This document shows positions 1 to 9,043 of a DNA stretch of 64,000 nucleotides, one piece after another. The stretch comes from Kiritimatiellia bacterium (GTDB taxonomy: Bacteria > Verrucomicrobiota > Kiritimatiellia > RFP12 > UBA1067), in NCBI GenBank assembly GCA_017403825.1, contig JAFRDO010000016.1, positions 36,652 to 100,651 on the forward strand, read 5' to 3'. The position numbers were made by a program, and so were the translations under genes. The stretch's first letter is position 1; each line of letters opens with the position of its first letter. Below the pieces are notes generated by a model. That model saw only the letters and a program-made list of their open reading frames with translations, was not told the DNA's origin and made no database searches.

Positions 1-6
1 GCGCCA

Positions 7-990
7 TTACTCCGGCAGCAGGGAATCGGCGAACGGCACGAGCGGACGTCCGCGCAGGAACGCTCCGCCGTCCATTGCGGAGCCGCCCTCCGGCTTGACC
101 TCGATAAGCTGGAGCGCGGTATCGTGGCACTTCACGACCGGGCCGGCCTTGTCTACGGCCAGCACCGTGCCCGGCGCTGCCGACGCCCATCCCGGGTTGA
201 GGCGCATGATGCGGGCGCGCAGGACCACGAGCCGCCCTGACATTCCCTTCCTGCGCAGGCGCGGCGGCAAGAAGGTGTAGCAGCCGGGCCACGGGTTGTA
301 TGCGCGTATGCGCCGCTCGATCTCGATCACCGGCGAGTCCCAGACGATGCGTCCGTCCGCCTTGGTGAGCTTGCGGGCGTATGTGGCGTGCGTGGAGTCT
401 TGCGGAACCTCTGGAGGCAGCGCGTTGTCGGACATCAGGCGCAGCGCCTTCGCGAGGGTGACGCCGCCGGCGGTCGCCAGGTCGTTCATGAGCGCTCCCC
501 CGGTGGTGTCGGGGTAGATGGGCTCGAAGCTCTGCAGCATGATCGGCCCGTCGTCCAGTCCGACGCCCATGTGCATCACGGTGACGCCGGTGATTCGCTC
601 GCCGGCGGCGAGCGCGGCGACGACCGGCGCGGCGCCGCGGTACTTCGGCAGGAGGGAAAAGTGGCAGTTGATGCAGCCGAAGAGAGGCAGGTCGAGAAGG
701 GGCTTGCGCAGAATCTGCCCGTACGCCACGACGGCTATGACGTCCGGCCGCCATTCGCGTATCGCGGCCATCGGACCTGCCTCGTTCACGTTCTCGGGCT
801 TGATGATCCTGTCCGCCAGACCGCGTTCGGCGGCGTAGCGGGCCAGCTGGCACGGGGCGAGCACCTTGCCGCGCCCTACGGGTCGGTCCGGCTGGGTGAC
901 GACGCCAACGACATCGAGAGCCTTCTCGCGCAGAAGCGCGTGGAGGCACTCGGCCGAAGCCGCAGACGAACCCATGAACACGACTCTCAT
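7..990 (-). CDS. fmt: Methionyl-tRNA formyltransferase
   Basis: Transfers a formyl group from 10-formyltetrahydrofolate to Met-tRNA(fMet) in the cytoplasm, making the initiator tRNA. The 327-residue length is normal for the family. The N-terminal Rossmann strand reads MRVVFMGS, and the catalytic block includes the NCHFSLLPKYRGAAP segment (about residues 108-122) with the family's conserved Asn/His. A C-terminal oligonucleotide-binding-like domain follows near residue 210 (YNPWPGCYTF). The start codon lies only 8 bases after a perfect extended -10 box and has no Shine-Dalgarno sequence, so a leaderless transcript is likely. The gene diverges from the large LRR gene; whatever follows it lies outside the window. 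Confidence 0.95.
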   Translation of the reverse strand: MRVVFMGSSAASAECLHALLREKALDVVGVVTQPDRPVGRGKVLAPCQLARYAAERGLADRIIKPENVNEAGPMAAIREWRPDVIAVVAYGQILRKPLLDLPLFGCINCHFSLLPKYRGAAPVVAALAAGERITGVTVMHMGVGLDDGPIMLQSFEPIYPDTTGGALMNDLATAGGVTLAKALRLMSDNALPPEVPQDSTHATYARKLTKADGRIVWDSPVIEIERRIRAYNPWPGCYTFLPPRLRRKGMSGRLVVLRARIMRLNPGWASAAPGTVLAVDKAGPVVKCHDTALQLIEVKPEGGSAMDGGAFLRGRPLVPFADSLLPE

Positions 991-998
991 GGGGCGAT

Positions 999-1006
999 AT
1001 TATACC
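999..1006 (-). promoter_or_regulatory. Extended -10 promoter of fmt (leaderless type)
   Basis: Read on the minus strand, TGTGGTATAAT is a perfect extended -10 element. It ends 8 bases before the fmt ATG, so transcription should begin at or within a base or two of the start codon. No convincing -35 is visible. Confidence 0.75.
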
Positions 1007-1023
1007 ACAAATGCGGTGCATCA

Positions 1024-1053
1024 TTGCGAGTGCGGCTGAAAATTTGATATAAT
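1024..1053 (+). promoter_or_regulatory. Promoter of the LRR surface-protein gene
   Basis: TTGCGA (1024-1029), an 18-bp spacer and TATAAT (1048-1053) with an upstream TG. A Shine-Dalgarno AAGGAG at 1068-1073 sits 8 bases before the ATG at 1082. The upstream region is shared with the divergent fmt promoter. Confidence 0.75.
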
Positions 1054-1081
1054 GCCCGCATAACAAAAAGGAGACCGTTAC

Positions 1082-4000
1082 ATGAAAATGACAAGAAAGG
1101 TTCTCTCTTCCGTTGTTGCCGCGCTTGCGGCGGGCGCACTCTTCGCCGAGACTGAAGTCGTCGATGGCGTGGAATGGACGTATCAGGTAAAAGACGGGAA
1201 GGCGGAGATATACAACGATTGGTATGTCCCTGCAATCCCGGTTGAGACGTCTGGCGCGATTGCAATTCCTGCGACGCTCGGCGGTTGCCCCGTTATCAGC
1301 ATCGGCTTTTCTGCGTTTTATGATTGTAGCAGTCTTACAAGCGTGACGATACCAGATGGCGTAACGCGCATTGGGGATTATGCATTCTGCGGTTGCTCCG
1401 AACTTGCCGACGTGACCATATCAGAAAGCGTAACGGACATAGGAGAGTGTGCGTTCAATGTGTGCTCCGAGCTTGCGCGCGTGTCGATACCGGACGGTGT
1501 GATGAACATCGGGGAGTTGGCGTTCAGCTATAGCGGGCTTGCCGACGTGACTATAGGTAGCGGTGTCACGAACATCGGATATAATGCGTTCCGCGGTTGT
1601 GACGGGTCATTTTCGGTTGCAGCCGGCAATCAGTCGTACAAGTCGGTTTCAGGCCTTCTGTTGACGAAGGACGGCAAGACGCTTGTCTATGGCGGGGGTG
1701 TTGATGTGACGATACCGAACGGCGTTACGAACATCAGTGACTCTGCGTTCTATAACTGTGATAACCTTACGAACGTGACGATATCGGCCAGCGTCACGCG
1801 CATCGGGACGTATGCGTTCTATGGTTGCGGCAGTCTTGAGAGCGTAACAATGCCAGATGGCGTGAAGAGCATCGAGTCTAATGCGTTCGGCGATTGTACT
1901 GGGCTTAGGAGTGTGACGATCGGCAACGGTGTTGCCAGCATAGGGTATAGAGCGTTCTACGACTGCCATAATATTACGAGCGTGACGATTCCTGACAGTG
2001 TTACGAGCATAGAAGATGAAGCCTTCTTCGACTGCTTTTGTCTTAAAGACGTAACGATCGGCAGTGGCGTCACGAACGTTGGGGTCATGGCGTTTTCCAG
2101 TTGTGGATTGGTGGGGTCATTTTCGGTTGCGGCCGGCAATCAGTCGTACAAGTCGGTGTCGGGGCTTCTGTTGACCAAGGACGGCAAGACGCTTGTCGCT
2201 GGCGTTTGTGGCGACGTGACGATACCGGACGGTGTCACGACCATCGGGTCTTATGCGTTCCATGGTGCAAATCACCTTGAAAGTGTAACAATGCCCGACA
2301 GTGTGACGACCATCGGGGAATCTGCATTCGACTGGTGCACCAATCTTAAAAGCGTAAAGATGTCGAACAGCGTGGCCAGCATTGGGGCTTGGGCGTTTGA
2401 TTATTGCACCCAGCTTGAGAACTTGACGATTCCCGACAGCGTTACAAGCATCGGGCAAAGTGCGTTCCGGGCCTGCATTGGTCTCATCGATGAAACTTCC
2501 ATGCCTGGCGTCGAGTTGGTTGGCGGCTGGGCGGTTGGCCGCGATGACGAGCTTTCAGGGAGTCTGGATCTCGCCGGCGTGCGGGGCATCGGGGACGCCG
2601 TGTTTGAAGACAGCGGCCTTACGGGCGTGAAGATTCCCGGCAGCGCAACCAGGATCGGGTACAGGGCGTTCGCGAATTGCAACGGGCTTGCGAGCCTGAC
2701 TATCGGCAGCGGCGTCAAGAGCATCGGGGAGGAGGCGTTCGTCGGCTGCACCGGGCTTGCGAGCGTTACGATACCGGTCAGCGTCACGAGCATCGGGTGG
2801 CGCGCGTTCTGCGGTTGCAGCGAGCTTGTGAGCGTCAAGATGCCGAAGATTCCGGATGAGGACTTCTTCTACGAATGCCCGAAGAGCCTGGTCATAACCT
2901 ATTGGGGCGACGGGTGCGTCCTCAAGCTCAAGTCGAACAACTCGAAGTACGGCACCGTGAGCGGCGGCGGAACTTTCGAGAGCGGCGCGCGAGTGACGAT
3001 AAAGGCGACGGCGAAGAAGGGAGACGTGTTCGCAGGGTGGTTCGCCGACAAGTCGTGCAAGACGCCGCTGAACCCGCCGGGCTACGACAACCGCGACCCG
3101 AAGGTGAAGATCGTGATGCCGGCGGAAGACACGACGATCTACGCGAAGTTCGTGACGGCCGCTTCGGACAAGAAGTCGCTGAAGTTCTCGGACGCCACGA
3201 AGAAGTTCAAGAAGACTGCGGTCAAGGTTACGGCGGGCTCGGCGTTCCCGAAGAAGATCGAGTTCACGTCCGCCTCGCTGCCGACGGTTACGGCGAAGGG
3301 GTTTCCGAAGGGCCTTTCCATCGACAAGACGACCGGCGAGGTGACGGGCGTGGCGACGGTGCCCGGCTCCTACACGGCGACCGTTACGGTCAAGGATGCG
3401 GCGGGGAACACGATAACGCAGAAGGTGAAGATTTCCGTTTCCGTGCCGTCGTGGGCGAAGGGCACGTTCTGCGGGCTTGCCTACCCCGGCATCTCCGGCG
3501 GCCTGTGGGCGTACCTTGAGTTCACTGTCGACAAGGCCGGCAAGGTGTCCGGAAAGGTGACCTACAAGGGCAAGAGCTATTCGTTCAAGTCGTCCTATGA
3601 GTCGTGCTCGTCCTCGAAGGCGAAGTTCTCGCCGACGGTGAAGATCGGTTCTTCCACCTTCAAGCCGAAGACGGTGACGGTCAAGAAGATGAAGATCGGC
3701 GACCTTACACTCGTCGAGGCGTCCAACGCGGCGGAGACGTTCTTCGCGCAGAAGAAGGCGGAGCTTGTGAAGGCGGGCAAGGAGCTCGCGGAGATCATCG
3801 GAAAGAAGTTCACGTTCACGAAGAAGGATGCGAACTCCGGGCTCAAGAAGACCAGGGACAAGCTGACGGTGGTGATTTCGGACAACGACGGCGTGAAGGT
3901 GTCCGGCACGGTGAACGGCAAGAAGCTCACCGCCATCGTGCGGCCGCTGATCGTTTCCGAAATGGTGACGGCGGACGGTGTCAAGACCTACACGATGACC

Positions 4001-4105
4001 GTTGACATCATCGAGCCTGACTACAAGTACGACCGTACGCTGGTCTTCACGGCGACGGTCGGGCCGGGCGGCGTTGCGGTGAATGTTGAATTCGAAGAAG
4101 AGTGA
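1082..4105 (+). CDS. BspA-like leucine-rich-repeat secreted protein
   Basis: A 1007-residue exported protein. A Sec signal peptide (about residues 1-22, ending ALFAET) is followed by roughly 20 BspA/LRR_5-type repeats (pattern VTIPDGVTSIGxxAFxxC) to about residue 600. Next come an InlB-B/List_Bact-type repeat (GWFADKSC ... YAKF, about 625-690), a putative Ig (He_PIG-like) domain with PKGLSIDKTTGEVTG (about 700-790), and a Lys-rich beta C-terminal domain. Two nearly identical blocks (GNQSYKSVSGLLLTKDGKTL at about 180-205 and 350-375) interrupt the repeats. BspA-like proteins are surface adhesins in gut and oral bacteria; adhesion is inferred here. Promoter and Shine-Dalgarno support the start. 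It lacks the Ile-x-Ile-Lys tail of the other large secreted proteins in the window. Confidence 0.9.
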   Translation: MKMTRKVLSSVVAALAAGALFAETEVVDGVEWTYQVKDGKAEIYNDWYVPAIPVETSGAIAIPATLGGCPVISIGFSAFYDCSSLTSVTIPDGVTRIGDYAFCGCSELADVTISESVTDIGECAFNVCSELARVSIPDGVMNIGELAFSYSGLADVTIGSGVTNIGYNAFRGCDGSFSVAAGNQSYKSVSGLLLTKDGKTLVYGGGVDVTIPNGVTNISDSAFYNCDNLTNVTISASVTRIGTYAFYGCGSLESVTMPDGVKSIESNAFGDCTGLRSVTIGNGVASIGYRAFYDCHNITSVTIPDSVTSIEDEAFFDCFCLKDVTIGSGVTNVGVMAFSSCGLVGSFSVAAGNQSYKSVSGLLLTKDGKTLVAGVCGDVTIPDGVTTIGSYAFHGANHLESVTMPDSVTTIGESAFDWCTNLKSVKMSNSVASIGAWAFDYCTQLENLTIPDSVTSIGQSAFRACIGLIDETSMPGVELVGGWAVGRDDELSGSLDLAGVRGIGDAVFEDSGLTGVKIPGSATRIGYRAFANCNGLASLTIGSGVKSIGEEAFVGCTGLASVTIPVSVTSIGWRAFCGCSELVSVKMPKIPDEDFFYECPKSLVITYWGDGCVLKLKSNNSKYGTVSGGGTFESGARVTIKATAKKGDVFAGWFADKSCKTPLNPPGYDNRDPKVKIVMPAEDTTIYAKFVTAASDKKSLKFSDATKKFKKTAVKVTAGSAFPKKIEFTSASLPTVTAKGFPKGLSIDKTTGEVTGVATVPGSYTATVTVKDAAGNTITQKVKISVSVPSWAKGTFCGLAYPGISGGLWAYLEFTVDKAGKVSGKVTYKGKSYSFKSSYESCSSSKAKFSPTVKIGSSTFKPKTVTVKKMKIGDLTLVEASNAAETFFAQKKAELVKAGKELAEIIGKKFTFTKKDANSGLKKTRDKLTVVISDNDGVKVSGTVNGKKLTAIVRPLIVSEMVTADGVKTYTMTVDIIEPDYKYDRTLVFTATVGPGGVAVNVEFEEE

Positions 4106-4139
4106 GGCTTCGGTCCGCCCGCCTGTGCCTCGGCGACAG

Positions 4140-6131
4140 ATGACGCATCTGCTCGACGACCCTTGCCTGAAGCCTTACGAGGCGGCTGTTCGCGGACGCT
4201 CGCGCCGCGCGTTTGACCGCGCGGCCGAGCTGACGCAGGGAAAGTGTTCGTTGGCCGACTGGGCGAACGCTCACCGCTACTACGGGCTCCACCGCGACTC
4301 CCGCGGGTGGGTCTTCCGCGAGTGGGCGCCGCATGCGACGTCGATGTGGCTTGTAGGCGACTTCTGCGGATGGAAGATCGACCCCGAGTTCGAGGTGTTC
4401 CGCATACCGGGTACTGACGTCTGGGAGCGGCGCATCGGCGCACGACGCATCAGGCACGGCGACAAGTACCATCTTGAGGTCCGCTGGGACGGCGACTGCG
4501 GCGAGCGCATACCGGCATACGCGCGTTTCGTGACGCAGGACCCGGAAACCAAGCTCTTCTCGGCGTCGGTCTGGAATCCGCGGAAGCCGTACAAGTGGCG
4601 GAACCCGAGGCCCGTTGTCCGGGCCGGCGAACCGCTCCTCATTTACGAGGCTCATGTCGGCATGGCAGGCGAGGAGCCGTGCGTCCACACCTACGCCGAG
4701 TTCCGCGACGCCGTCCTGCCGCGAATCCGCGCCGCAGGCTACAACACCGTCCAGCTGATGGCGGTCATGGAGCACCCGTATTACGGCAGCTTTGGCTATC
4801 ATGTCTCCTCGTTCTTCGCCGCTTCCTCGCGCTTCGGCACGCCGGACGACCTGAAGTCGCTCGTCGACGCGGCACACGGAATGGGGCTGCGGGTCATAAT
4901 GGACCTGGTGCACTCCCATGCCGTGGCGAACGAGCGCGACGGACTCTCGCGTTTCGACGGCACCGACTACCAGTACTTCCATTCCGGCGCGAAGGGCTGG
5001 CATTCGGCATGGGGCAGCAGGTGTTTCGACTACGGCAAGACTGACGTGCTGCACTTCTTGCTGTCCAACTGCAAGTTCTGGCTTGAGGAGTACCGCTTCG
5101 ACGGCTACCGCTTCGACGGCGTCACTTCGATGCTGTTCTGGAACCATGGACTGGGCGACGCCTTCACCAGCTACGACATGTACTTCAACGGCTCCGTCGA
5201 CGACGACGCCTGGGTGTATCTGCAGATGGCGAACCGCGTCATACACGAGGTCGAGCCGTCCGCGACGACCGTTGCCGAGGACGTCTCGGGGCTGCCTGGC
5301 GTAGCCGCGCCGGTCACGGACTGCGGCATCGGCTTCGACTACCGCATGGCGATGGGCGAGCCCGATTTTTGGTTCCGCCTTGCTTCCGAAGTGCGCGATG
5401 ACGACTGGCCGATGGGCGGCATCTACTGGGCGCTTACGGACAAGCGTGCCGAGGAGCGTGTCGTGAGTTACGTCGAGTCGCACGATCAGGCGCTCGTCGG
5501 CGGCAAGACGTTCTTCTTCCAGCTCGCTGACGCGGCGGTCTACTACGGCATGGGACGAGACCAGCACGGCCTAGAAACCGACCGCGCCGTCGCGCTCCAT
5601 AAGATGGCCCGTCTCGCCACGTTCGCGCTCAGTGGCGGAGCTTACCTGAACTTCATGGGCAATGAGTTCGGGCACCCGGAGTGGATAGACTTTCCGCGAG
5701 AGGAGAACGGCTGGAGCTACGCCCATGCCCGCCGCCAGTGGTCGCTCCGCGACGACCCTGCCTTACGCTTCAAGGCGCTAGGCGACTTTGACGCGGCCAT
5801 GCTCGCCGCCGTGGGTCCGGCATGCGGGGCGGCGCCGACGCTGCTTGCGGCGAACGAGCCCGACAAGGTCCTGGCGTTTGTCAGGGGCGAGCGTCTTTTC
5901 GTGTTCAACTTCAATCCGGTCCGGTCGTTCGAGGGCTACGGCGTGATGGTGCCGCCGGCGACGGAATGGCGGCATCTCCTCGACACCGACGAGCCGCGGT
6001 TTGGCGGACAGGGGCGCATTCGCGGCGGGGGTGGCTATGTCCCGACGCTCGTCCGCGACCGCAGTGAGCTCGTGCAGCAGATACGGCTTTATCTCCCGGC
6101 GCGGACGGCAATCGTGCTCACGCGCGCATGA
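4140..6131 (+). CDS. glgB: 1,4-alpha-glucan branching enzyme, GH13_8 type
   Basis: Forms alpha-1,6 branches in glycogen by cleaving and transferring alpha-1,4 chains in the cytoplasm. An N-terminal CBM48 segment (FREWAPHATSMWLVGDF) precedes the GH13 barrel. Catalytic residues can be placed: nucleophile Asp about 326 (YRFDGVTSM), acid/base Glu about 380 (VAEDVSG) and the third Asp about 449 (ESHDQAL). The architecture and motifs such as YEAHVG and the HPYYGSFGYHV stretch match the eukaryote-like GH13_8 subfamily also found in PVC and Bacteroidetes. The frame is open from an ATG at 4083 inside the previous gene. I chose 4140 (MTHLLDDPCLKPYE) because family members begin with a comparable DPxLKPYE segment; neither start has a good Shine-Dalgarno. 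It is probably transcribed with the LRR gene. Confidence 0.9.
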   Translation: MTHLLDDPCLKPYEAAVRGRSRRAFDRAAELTQGKCSLADWANAHRYYGLHRDSRGWVFREWAPHATSMWLVGDFCGWKIDPEFEVFRIPGTDVWERRIGARRIRHGDKYHLEVRWDGDCGERIPAYARFVTQDPETKLFSASVWNPRKPYKWRNPRPVVRAGEPLLIYEAHVGMAGEEPCVHTYAEFRDAVLPRIRAAGYNTVQLMAVMEHPYYGSFGYHVSSFFAASSRFGTPDDLKSLVDAAHGMGLRVIMDLVHSHAVANERDGLSRFDGTDYQYFHSGAKGWHSAWGSRCFDYGKTDVLHFLLSNCKFWLEEYRFDGYRFDGVTSMLFWNHGLGDAFTSYDMYFNGSVDDDAWVYLQMANRVIHEVEPSATTVAEDVSGLPGVAAPVTDCGIGFDYRMAMGEPDFWFRLASEVRDDDWPMGGIYWALTDKRAEERVVSYVESHDQALVGGKTFFFQLADAAVYYGMGRDQHGLETDRAVALHKMARLATFALSGGAYLNFMGNEFGHPEWIDFPREENGWSYAHARRQWSLRDDPALRFKALGDFDAAMLAAVGPACGAAPTLLAANEPDKVLAFVRGERLFVFNFNPVRSFEGYGVMVPPATEWRHLLDTDEPRFGGQGRIRGGGGYVPTLVRDRSELVQQIRLYLPARTAIVLTRA

Positions 6132-6134
6132 GCA

Positions 6135-6163
6135 TTGACTTCGACTGCGATTTTTAGGATAAT
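6135..6163 (+). promoter_or_regulatory. Promoter of the Mla-type operon (leaderless type)
   Basis: TTGACT (6135-6140), exactly 17 bp, then GATAAT (6158-6163), only 6 bases before the ATG at 6170. No Shine-Dalgarno fits in the gap, so the first gene is predicted to be translated from a leaderless mRNA. Confidence 0.75.
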
Positions 6164-6169
6164 ACGAGC

Positions 6170-6763
6170 ATGAAAACGGCTCTTGGCAAGGGATTTGTCC
6201 GGTCGCTCCTACTGCTTTCGCCTCTGGTGCTTGCGGGGTGCCTGACTTCGCGTGTGCCGGAAGTCGCGTGCTGGAATATCGAGTACACGGCTGATGCTGC
6301 TACGGCGGCGAAGGCGGACGACGCCCGATTAGGCATCGTGCGCGTGTCGCAGGTTGTAGTCAGGGCGCCTTATGCTGCGAAGGGGATTGCGGTGCTGCGC
6401 GCCAACGGAACCGTCGCGTTCGATCCGTACAACGAGTATGCGGCCGGTCCCGCCGCCCTACTTAAGGGCGTCGTCTCCGATGCGATGGTCGCGTCAGGGC
6501 TGTTCAAGGCTGTCGTCAGTGAATCGTCTTCGGTCAAGGCTTCGCTGCTCGCCGAGGTCACTGTCACGCGTCTGGCGATCGACTGCCGCGAGGAAGGCGT
6601 GCGGCGTGCGTCGGCGGAGCTGCTGCTGCAGCTGGTGGACGGTCGCGAGATTTCGGCGGCGGTGAAGGGAGCCGGTGCAGCCGACGCGGCGGACGGCAAT
6701 TACGGCGCAGCGCTTTCGCGGGCGGTAACCGATGCGCTTGCCGCTGCTCTCGGGCAGCTTTGA
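6170..6763 (+). CDS. ABC-transport auxiliary lipoprotein (PqiC/ABC_trans_aux-like)
   Basis: A 197-residue lipoprotein. The signal peptide ends in the lipobox LVLAGC with Cys about 24, so it should be lipidated and probably anchored in the outer membrane. The rest resembles the DUF330/ABC-type transport auxiliary (PqiC-like) family: an N-terminal strand with LGIVRVSQVVVRAPY and GIAVLRANGTVAFDPYNEYA, then a helix and a strand pattern binding a partner. It is the first gene of a lipoprotein-MlaE-MlaF-MlaD set, which supports a role in lipid traffic between the membranes. Its ATG is 6 bases downstream of a strong -10, so it is probably leaderless. Confidence 0.75.
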   Translation: MKTALGKGFVRSLLLLSPLVLAGCLTSRVPEVACWNIEYTADAATAAKADDARLGIVRVSQVVVRAPYAAKGIAVLRANGTVAFDPYNEYAAGPAALLKGVVSDAMVASGLFKAVVSESSSVKASLLAEVTVTRLAIDCREEGVRRASAELLLQLVDGREISAAVKGAGAADAADGNYGAALSRAVTDALAAALGQL

Positions 6764-6772
6764 CGGGAGGCG

Positions 6773-7564
6773 ATGGCTGTTTTCTCCAATGTCGGCATGA
6801 AGTCCGTCGCGGTGGCGTCGGGCGTGGCCGGATGCCTTGCCGTGCTGGGCGAGACATGCACGTGCGCCTTCGGCATGCTGTTGCATCCGCGGCGGTTCAG
6901 GTTCGGCGATGCTGCGCTGGCGTTCCAGCGCGCCGCGTTCGACGGGTTGCCCATTTCTGCGGGGATAGGCTTTCTGCTCGGCGTCATACTGGCGTTCCAG
7001 TCCGCCGCCGCGCTCAAGATGTTCGGGGCCGAAGTGTATGTTTCCGATTTCCTTGCTATTGCGCTTTTCCGTGAGCTAGGGCCCCTCGTGACGGCGATCA
7101 TACTTGCGGGGCGTTCAGGGAGCGCGTTCGCCGCCGAGATCGGAACGATGAAGGTGGACGAGGAGCTGGACGCCCTGACGACGATGGGGCTGCCTCCGGT
7201 AAGGTTCCTGGTGATGCCGCGAGTGGTGGCGGCCGTGCTGGCGATGCCAGTCCTCACGATCTTTGCGGAGCTTACGGGTCTTGTCGGCGGCGCGGCTGTG
7301 CTTTCGATGATGGACGTGCCGCCTACGGTGTTCTGGAGCCATGTCTCCGGCGCGTCGACCCCGCTCTCCATATCGATAGGAATCATAAAGGGCTTGATCT
7401 TCGGGCTTCTGGTCGGCCTGATCGGCTGCACCGCCGGAATGCGCACGAAGTCAACCGCCGACGGCGTGGGCGTGGCGGCCACGGCAGCCGTAGTCGGAGG
7501 CATAGTCGCAATCGCAGTGTCGGACGGCCTGATGGCCGTGCTGTGCTACATATGGGACCTGTAA
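6773..7564 (+). CDS. mlaE: MlaE-family lipid ABC transporter permease
   Basis: Inner-membrane permease of an MCE-type phospholipid transporter (263 residues, the usual size). Five or so hydrophobic helices are visible. The family signature region FRELGPLVTAIILAGRSG followed by AAEIGTM, and the conserved MGLPPVRFLVMPRV stretch, identify it securely. A GGGAGG-like Shine-Dalgarno (6765-6770) lies close to the ATG at 6773; an in-frame ATG at 6797 is an alternative. It sits 9 bases after the lipoprotein gene and overlaps the ATPase gene. Confidence 0.92.
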   Translation: MAVFSNVGMKSVAVASGVAGCLAVLGETCTCAFGMLLHPRRFRFGDAALAFQRAAFDGLPISAGIGFLLGVILAFQSAAALKMFGAEVYVSDFLAIALFRELGPLVTAIILAGRSGSAFAAEIGTMKVDEELDALTTMGLPPVRFLVMPRVVAAVLAMPVLTIFAELTGLVGGAAVLSMMDVPPTVFWSHVSGASTPLSISIGIIKGLIFGLLVGLIGCTAGMRTKSTADGVGVAATAAVVGGIVAIAVSDGLMAVLCYIWDL

Positions 7565-8298
7565 TCAGTCTTGAGCATGTGGACGCCGGGTATCCCGGCG
7601 CCGTTATCCTGCACGACGTCACGTTCGACGTCGCGCGAGGCGAGGTGTTCATTCTGCTCGGCGGGTCGGGATGCGGAAAGTCAACGGTCATGAAGCACAT
7701 GATCGGGCTGAACCCTGTGCTGTCCGGCAAGCTGTCGGTGGCCGGACTTGAGTGGACGCGGCGAAACCGTGCCGCGCTTTGCCGCAAGATAGGCGTCATG
7801 TACCAGTCTGGGGCGCTCTTCGGCTCCATGACATGCCTTGAGAACGTGATGCTGCCCTTGGAGGAGTTCTCTAAGCTGGGCAAGGGCGAGCGCCGCGCCC
7901 GCGCCCGTTCGCTCCTTGCCGACGTGGAGCTTGAGGACGCGGCGGACAAGATGCCGTCGGAGATTTCCGGCGGCATGCGCAAGCGCGTTGCCATCGCCCG
8001 GGCGATGGCCCTTGAACCGGAGGTCGTTTTTCTCGACGAGCCGAGCGCGGGGCTCGACCCCATAACGTCGTCGTCGCTCGATGACCTCATTCTCAGGCTC
8101 CGCGGCGACAAGGGCATGACGTTCGTGGTCGTAACCCACGAGCTGCCTAGCGTGTTCAAGATAGGCGACAGGGCCGCGATGTTCGATCGTTCGCGCAAGG
8201 CTATGGTGGCGCTCGGCAGCCCGAAGGAGCTTCGCGAATCGTCCGCAGACCCGTTTGTAAGGAAGTTCTTCAGCAGGGGAGGTTCAGATGGCATCTAA
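7552..8298 (+). CDS. mlaF: MlaF-family lipid ABC transporter ATPase
   Basis: ATP-binding subunit energising the MlaE permease. Walker A GGSGCGKST (about residues 37-45), ABC signature ISGGMRKRVAIARA, Walker B VVFLDEPSAGLDP and the switch His (VVVTHEL) are all intact. The C-terminal portion is short, as in MlaF. The frame opens at a GTG (7543), but the ATG at 7552 (MGPVISLEHV) is preferred. It overlaps the end of mlaE by 13 bases and the next gene by 11, which implies translational coupling. Confidence 0.93.
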   Translation: MGPVISLEHVDAGYPGAVILHDVTFDVARGEVFILLGGSGCGKSTVMKHMIGLNPVLSGKLSVAGLEWTRRNRAALCRKIGVMYQSGALFGSMTCLENVMLPLEEFSKLGKGERRARARSLLADVELEDAADKMPSEISGGMRKRVAIARAMALEPEVVFLDEPSAGLDPITSSSLDDLILRLRGDKGMTFVVVTHELPSVFKIGDRAAMFDRSRKAMVALGSPKELRESSADPFVRKFFSRGGSDGI

Positions 8299-9043
8299 CC
8301 ACGCAAGCTACGCCACGATCGGACTGACGGTGGTCCTCGGCATCGTAGCAATAACCGCCACGCTCGTGTATATCGGCGGCGCCGGCGGCGCCGACAGGTT
8401 CATGTTCGCCGAGACGTACTACGACAGGTCGGTGAGCGGCCTTTCAGTAGGCAGCACCGTCAACTTCCGGGGCGTGAAGGTCGGCGAGGTCAAGGAGATA
8501 AGCTTCGTCGGCAACAAGTACGAGACCAGCGATGACGACGCCCAGCGCATCTACATACTGATGGCTTTCCGTTGCGACGACCTGGCCCTGTACTCCGGCA
8601 AGGCAAAAAGGCTTTTGGACAGGGGTTTGCGCGCGACAGTCACCGCCAGCGGCGTGACTGGACTTTCGAGAATCGAGCTCGACCTGCTGAAGCAAGCGGC
8701 TCCTCCTCCGCCGATAAGCTGGCAGCCGAAGAACCTGTACATACCGCCCGCGCCGTCGCTGATGAGCAGCTTCTCCGATTCTGCCACGAAGGTGATGAAC
8801 CAGATCAACAAGATGGACCTCGATGCGGCGTGGAGCAACATTCATGTCGCAGTGGAGTCGGTTTCCCGTGCCACGGAAAGCGCAATGACGACATTGGAGA
8901 CGCGTCGGGCGGACTTCTCGCGGATCATCGAGAACATCGCCGAGGCGTCCGAGTCGCTGCGGGAACTCGCGGCGGAACTGAAGCGCAACCCGTCGCTCCT
9001 GCTGCGCGAGCGCACAGAAGCCCCGCTTGACGAGACGAGATGA
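8288..9043 (+). CDS. mlaD: MCE-domain substrate-binding protein (MlaD-like)
   Basis: Periplasmic lipid-binding ring subunit, anchored by one N-terminal transmembrane helix (about residues 10-32). The MCE domain follows, with YYDRSVSGLSVGSTVNFRGV and VGEVKEISFV. A C-terminal extension (about 165-251) is rich in heptad-like helices, typical of MlaD/PqiB proteins that form hexameric tubes. Shine-Dalgarno AGGGGAGG lies just upstream of the ATG. The 251-residue length is longer than E. coli MlaD (about 180) because of this helical tail. Last transporter gene of the operon; its stop overlaps the U32 gene. Confidence 0.9.
   Translation: MASNHASYATIGLTVVLGIVAITATLVYIGGAGGADRFMFAETYYDRSVSGLSVGSTVNFRGVKVGEVKEISFVGNKYETSDDDAQRIYILMAFRCDDLALYSGKAKRLLDRGLRATVTASGVTGLSRIELDLLKQAAPPPPISWQPKNLYIPPAPSLMSSFSDSATKVMNQINKMDLDAAWSNIHVAVESVSRATESAMTTLETRRADFSRIIENIAEASESLRELAAELKRNPSLLLRERTEAPLDETR

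Noticed and set aside
388..1047. A 219-codon plus-strand frame over fmt
   Set aside because: Antisense to a conserved housekeeping gene.
1607..2193. Two near-identical blocks inside the LRR protein as a mobile or recombined element
   Set aside because: This GNQSYKSVSGLLLTKDGKTL-type block is a regular component of BspA-like LRR proteins, so simple repeat expansion explains it.
4047..5567. A 506-codon minus-strand frame across the branching enzyme gene
   Set aside because: Antisense to glgB, which has intact catalytic motifs; no ribosome binding site or family features.
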